64,000 bases of DNA from the NCBI RefSeq assembly GCF_017811815.1, contig NZ_JADKZI010000001.1:496001-560000 (forward strand), in the 5' to 3' direction. Below the pieces are notes generated by a model, which saw only the letters and a program-made list of their open reading frames with translations, was not told where the DNA came from and made no database searches. Origin of the DNA: Flavonifractor sp. AGMB03687 (GTDB taxonomy: Bacteria; Bacillota; Clostridia; Oscillospirales; Oscillospiraceae). This document shows, piece after piece, positions 62,495-64,000 of this stretch. The translations under genes were made by a program, and so were the position numbers. How positions within the stretch are numbered: the stretch's first letter is position 1; each line of letters begins with the position of its first letter.

Positions 62495-63907
62495 TCAGTC
62501 CTTTTGATCTGCGGAGTGCTTCTCCTTGGGCAGGATCAGACTGAGCAGCAGGGATACCACAAACACGCCGGCCACGGCATTGCCGTTGAAGATGTCGCCC
62601 ACCGCGGAGGGGAAGGCGGCAAAGAAGTTGCCGGAGGTCTGGGTCAGGCCGATGCCGATGCAGAAGGACAGAGAGACGATGATCATGGTGCGGTCGTTGA
62701 ACTCGCACTCCTTGAGCATCTTGATGCCCTCATACATAATGGAGCCGAACATCATGACGGTGCAGCCGCCCAGGACCGACTGGGGCAGGGAGTTGAAGAA
62801 CGCGCCCAGCGGGGGGAAGAGGGAGGCCAGGATCAGGATCAGGGCACCCATGAGAATGGTAAAGCGGTTGATGACGCCGGTCATGGTGACCAGGCCCACG
62901 TTCTGGCTGAAGGAGGTCAGGGGCAGGCAGCCGAAGCAGCCGGAGATGGAGCTGGAGAAGCCGTCTACCGCCAGGGAGCCCTGCAGCTCCTCGATCTTCA
63001 GCTCGCGGCCCAGGGCGCCCTGAGCCACGGCGGCGGTGGCGCCGGTGGTCTCGGCAGCGGAGACCAGGAAGACGATGGCGATGGTGAAGAAGGCACCCAG
63101 GTCAAACACAGGGAAGTGGCTGGTGAGGAAGACCGGCTTGGGCAGGCTGAAGAAGCCCACTTCGCTGATGGTCTTCTGAATGGCGGAGAAGTCGATCATG
63201 GGAGCAATGCCGGCCACCGTCAGGATGGCGGAAGCCACGTAGCCCACGATGAGGCCTACCAGAATGTTCAGATTCTTGTAGACGCCCTTGAGGCAGTAGC
63301 GGGACACCAGGCAAACGATCAGAGTGAAGGCACCGACAGCCAGGTGGTACCAGGAGCCGAAATCGGCGGCGCCGTTGCCGCCGCCCCAGGAGTTCATACC
63401 CACCGACAGCAGGGAGAGGCCGATAGCAATGACCACGCAGGAGGATACCACGGGGGTGAGGAAGCGCTTCCAGTACTTGGCGCTGAGTCCCACCAAACCT
63501 TCAAAGATACCGCCTAAGATGACTGCGCCTACCATGCCTTCGTAGCCCAGGGCAGGGTTGGTACAGATCATCAGCAGGCTGCCCAGGAAGGTAAAGCTGA
63601 CGCCCATGACGATGGGCAGCTTGGAGCCGATTTTCCAGATGGGATAGAGCTGCATGCAGGTGCCGATACCGGCAGCGAACATGGCGCACTGGAGCAGCTG
63701 GGTGATCTCCACAGCCGTAAGGTGGGTGTCTGTACCGCGCACCACAGCGGCGCTGCACACGATCAGAACAGGGGCCAGGTTGGCCACAAACATGGCCAGA
63801 ACGTGCTGTAATCCGAAGGGGATGGCTTTGGACAGGGGGACTCTTCCGTTGAGCTGGTAGATGTTTTCTTGGCTGACTGTTTTGATTTCCGCTTCCTTGT
63901 TTACCAT
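62495..63907 (-). CDS. NCS2-family purine (xanthine/uric acid) permease
   Basis: A 470-aa NCS2 permease with 14 predicted segments. Motifs: helix 1 region FGLQHVLAMFVANLAPVLIV, signature SQNVGLVTMTGVINR (NCS2 xanthine/urate type, Gln-Asn-Val-Gly), and acidic SAAETTGATAA. Imports xanthine, urate or another purine with protons. ATG at 63907 is preferred (GAGGTG upstream) over a GTG three codons earlier. Confidence 0.9.
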   Translation of the reverse strand: MVNKEAEIKTVSQENIYQLNGRVPLSKAIPFGLQHVLAMFVANLAPVLIVCSAAVVRGTDTHLTAVEITQLLQCAMFAAGIGTCMQLYPIWKIGSKLPIVMGVSFTFLGSLLMICTNPALGYEGMVGAVILGGIFEGLVGLSAKYWKRFLTPVVSSCVVIAIGLSLLSVGMNSWGGGNGAADFGSWYHLAVGAFTLIVCLVSRYCLKGVYKNLNILVGLIVGYVASAILTVAGIAPMIDFSAIQKTISEVGFFSLPKPVFLTSHFPVFDLGAFFTIAIVFLVSAAETTGATAAVAQGALGRELKIEELQGSLAVDGFSSSISGCFGCLPLTSFSQNVGLVTMTGVINRFTILMGALILILASLFPPLGAFFNSLPQSVLGGCTVMMFGSIMYEGIKMLKECEFNDRTMIIVSLSFCIGIGLTQTSGNFFAAFPSAVGDIFNGNAVAGVFVVSLLLSLILPKEKHSADQKD

Positions 63908-63971
63908 CAGTAGCACCTCACTTACCGATCTGCAAATAACTATTTTTTATTCTAAATGTATATTTTTTAGT

Positions 63972-63995
63972 AAAAAGGGGTGCAAAAATCCCCTT
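63972..63995 (-). terminator. leader terminator upstream of the purine permease
   Basis: Six-bp stem aagggg/cccctt (63975-63980 with 63990-63995) followed on the minus strand by a T tract, 65 bp before the permease start and on the same strand. It may end an upstream gene or be the expression platform of a purine riboswitch cut by the window edge. Confidence 0.55.
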
Positions 63996-64000
63996 CGGTC

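Overview
The window reads as chromosome of a high-GC, low-motility-signature Firmicute of the class Clostridia, most like a gut Oscillospiraceae/Ruminococcaceae-type commensal (Flavonifractor/Lawsonibacter-like). This is inferred from strong AGGAGG-type ribosome binding sites, Gram-positive lipoproteins and tet(W), YesN/YesM-type regulators, the DUF421/DUF4363 pair, and codon use rich in G/C at third positions. No CRISPR array and no rRNA were seen; one tRNA-Gln is present.

Layout. 1-2.7 kb: acpP-accB-accC-accD on the minus strand (fatty acid synthesis), with a long inverted repeat over its promoter. 2.8-6.2 kb: two very small genes, tRNA-Gln, nrdR, a DUF4363/DUF421 membrane pair and a metallophosphoesterase. 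6.3-10.7 kb: carA-carB. 10.8-13.2 kb: two near-identical lipoproteins and a membrane acyltransferase. 13.3-14.8 kb: guaA.

14.79-22.81 kb is an integrative mobilizable element of about 8 kb inserted in the last codons of guaA. It is flanked by a 10-bp direct repeat (gagtgggagt) and carries a repressor, excisionase, tyrosine integrase, MobC-like protein, RepA-like ATPase, inverted iterons, a pMV158-like (MOBV) oriT, a MOBV relaxase and tet(W) with its attenuation leader. 22.8-32.8 kb is a second, AT-rich accessory stretch immediately beyond the right attachment site. It begins with decayed remnants (integrase N-terminus, TnpV C-terminus), continues with a TetR/flavodoxin pair, a nonsense-interrupted XRE regulator and small genes, then an amidohydrolase-SSS symporter-MFS operon under a divergent XRE regulator, and ends in a Fic pseudogene.

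32.9-62.4 kb is a carbohydrate region that forms a plausible complete route for raffinose-family oligosaccharides and sucrose: GH36 alpha-galactosidase, GH13 alpha-glucosidase, GH13_4 amylosucrase-like enzyme, fructokinase, GH32 and an ABC importer (without its own ATPase) with a LacI regulator and three evenly spaced AACCGGTT operators. After a TetR/MATE pair, in which MATE is fused to a cytidylate-kinase-like domain, comes a response regulator-histidine kinase-sugar-binding lipoprotein set (a three-component sugar sensor), the galactose importer mglBAC (MglC with a ~215-residue coiled-coil extension), and galK-galE-galT. Galactose released by GH36 would thus be sensed, imported and sent through the Leloir pathway. 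The window ends with an NCS2 purine permease preceded by a leader terminator.

All positions were read by eye from the sequence. Names rest on recognised motifs and family memory, not database searches.
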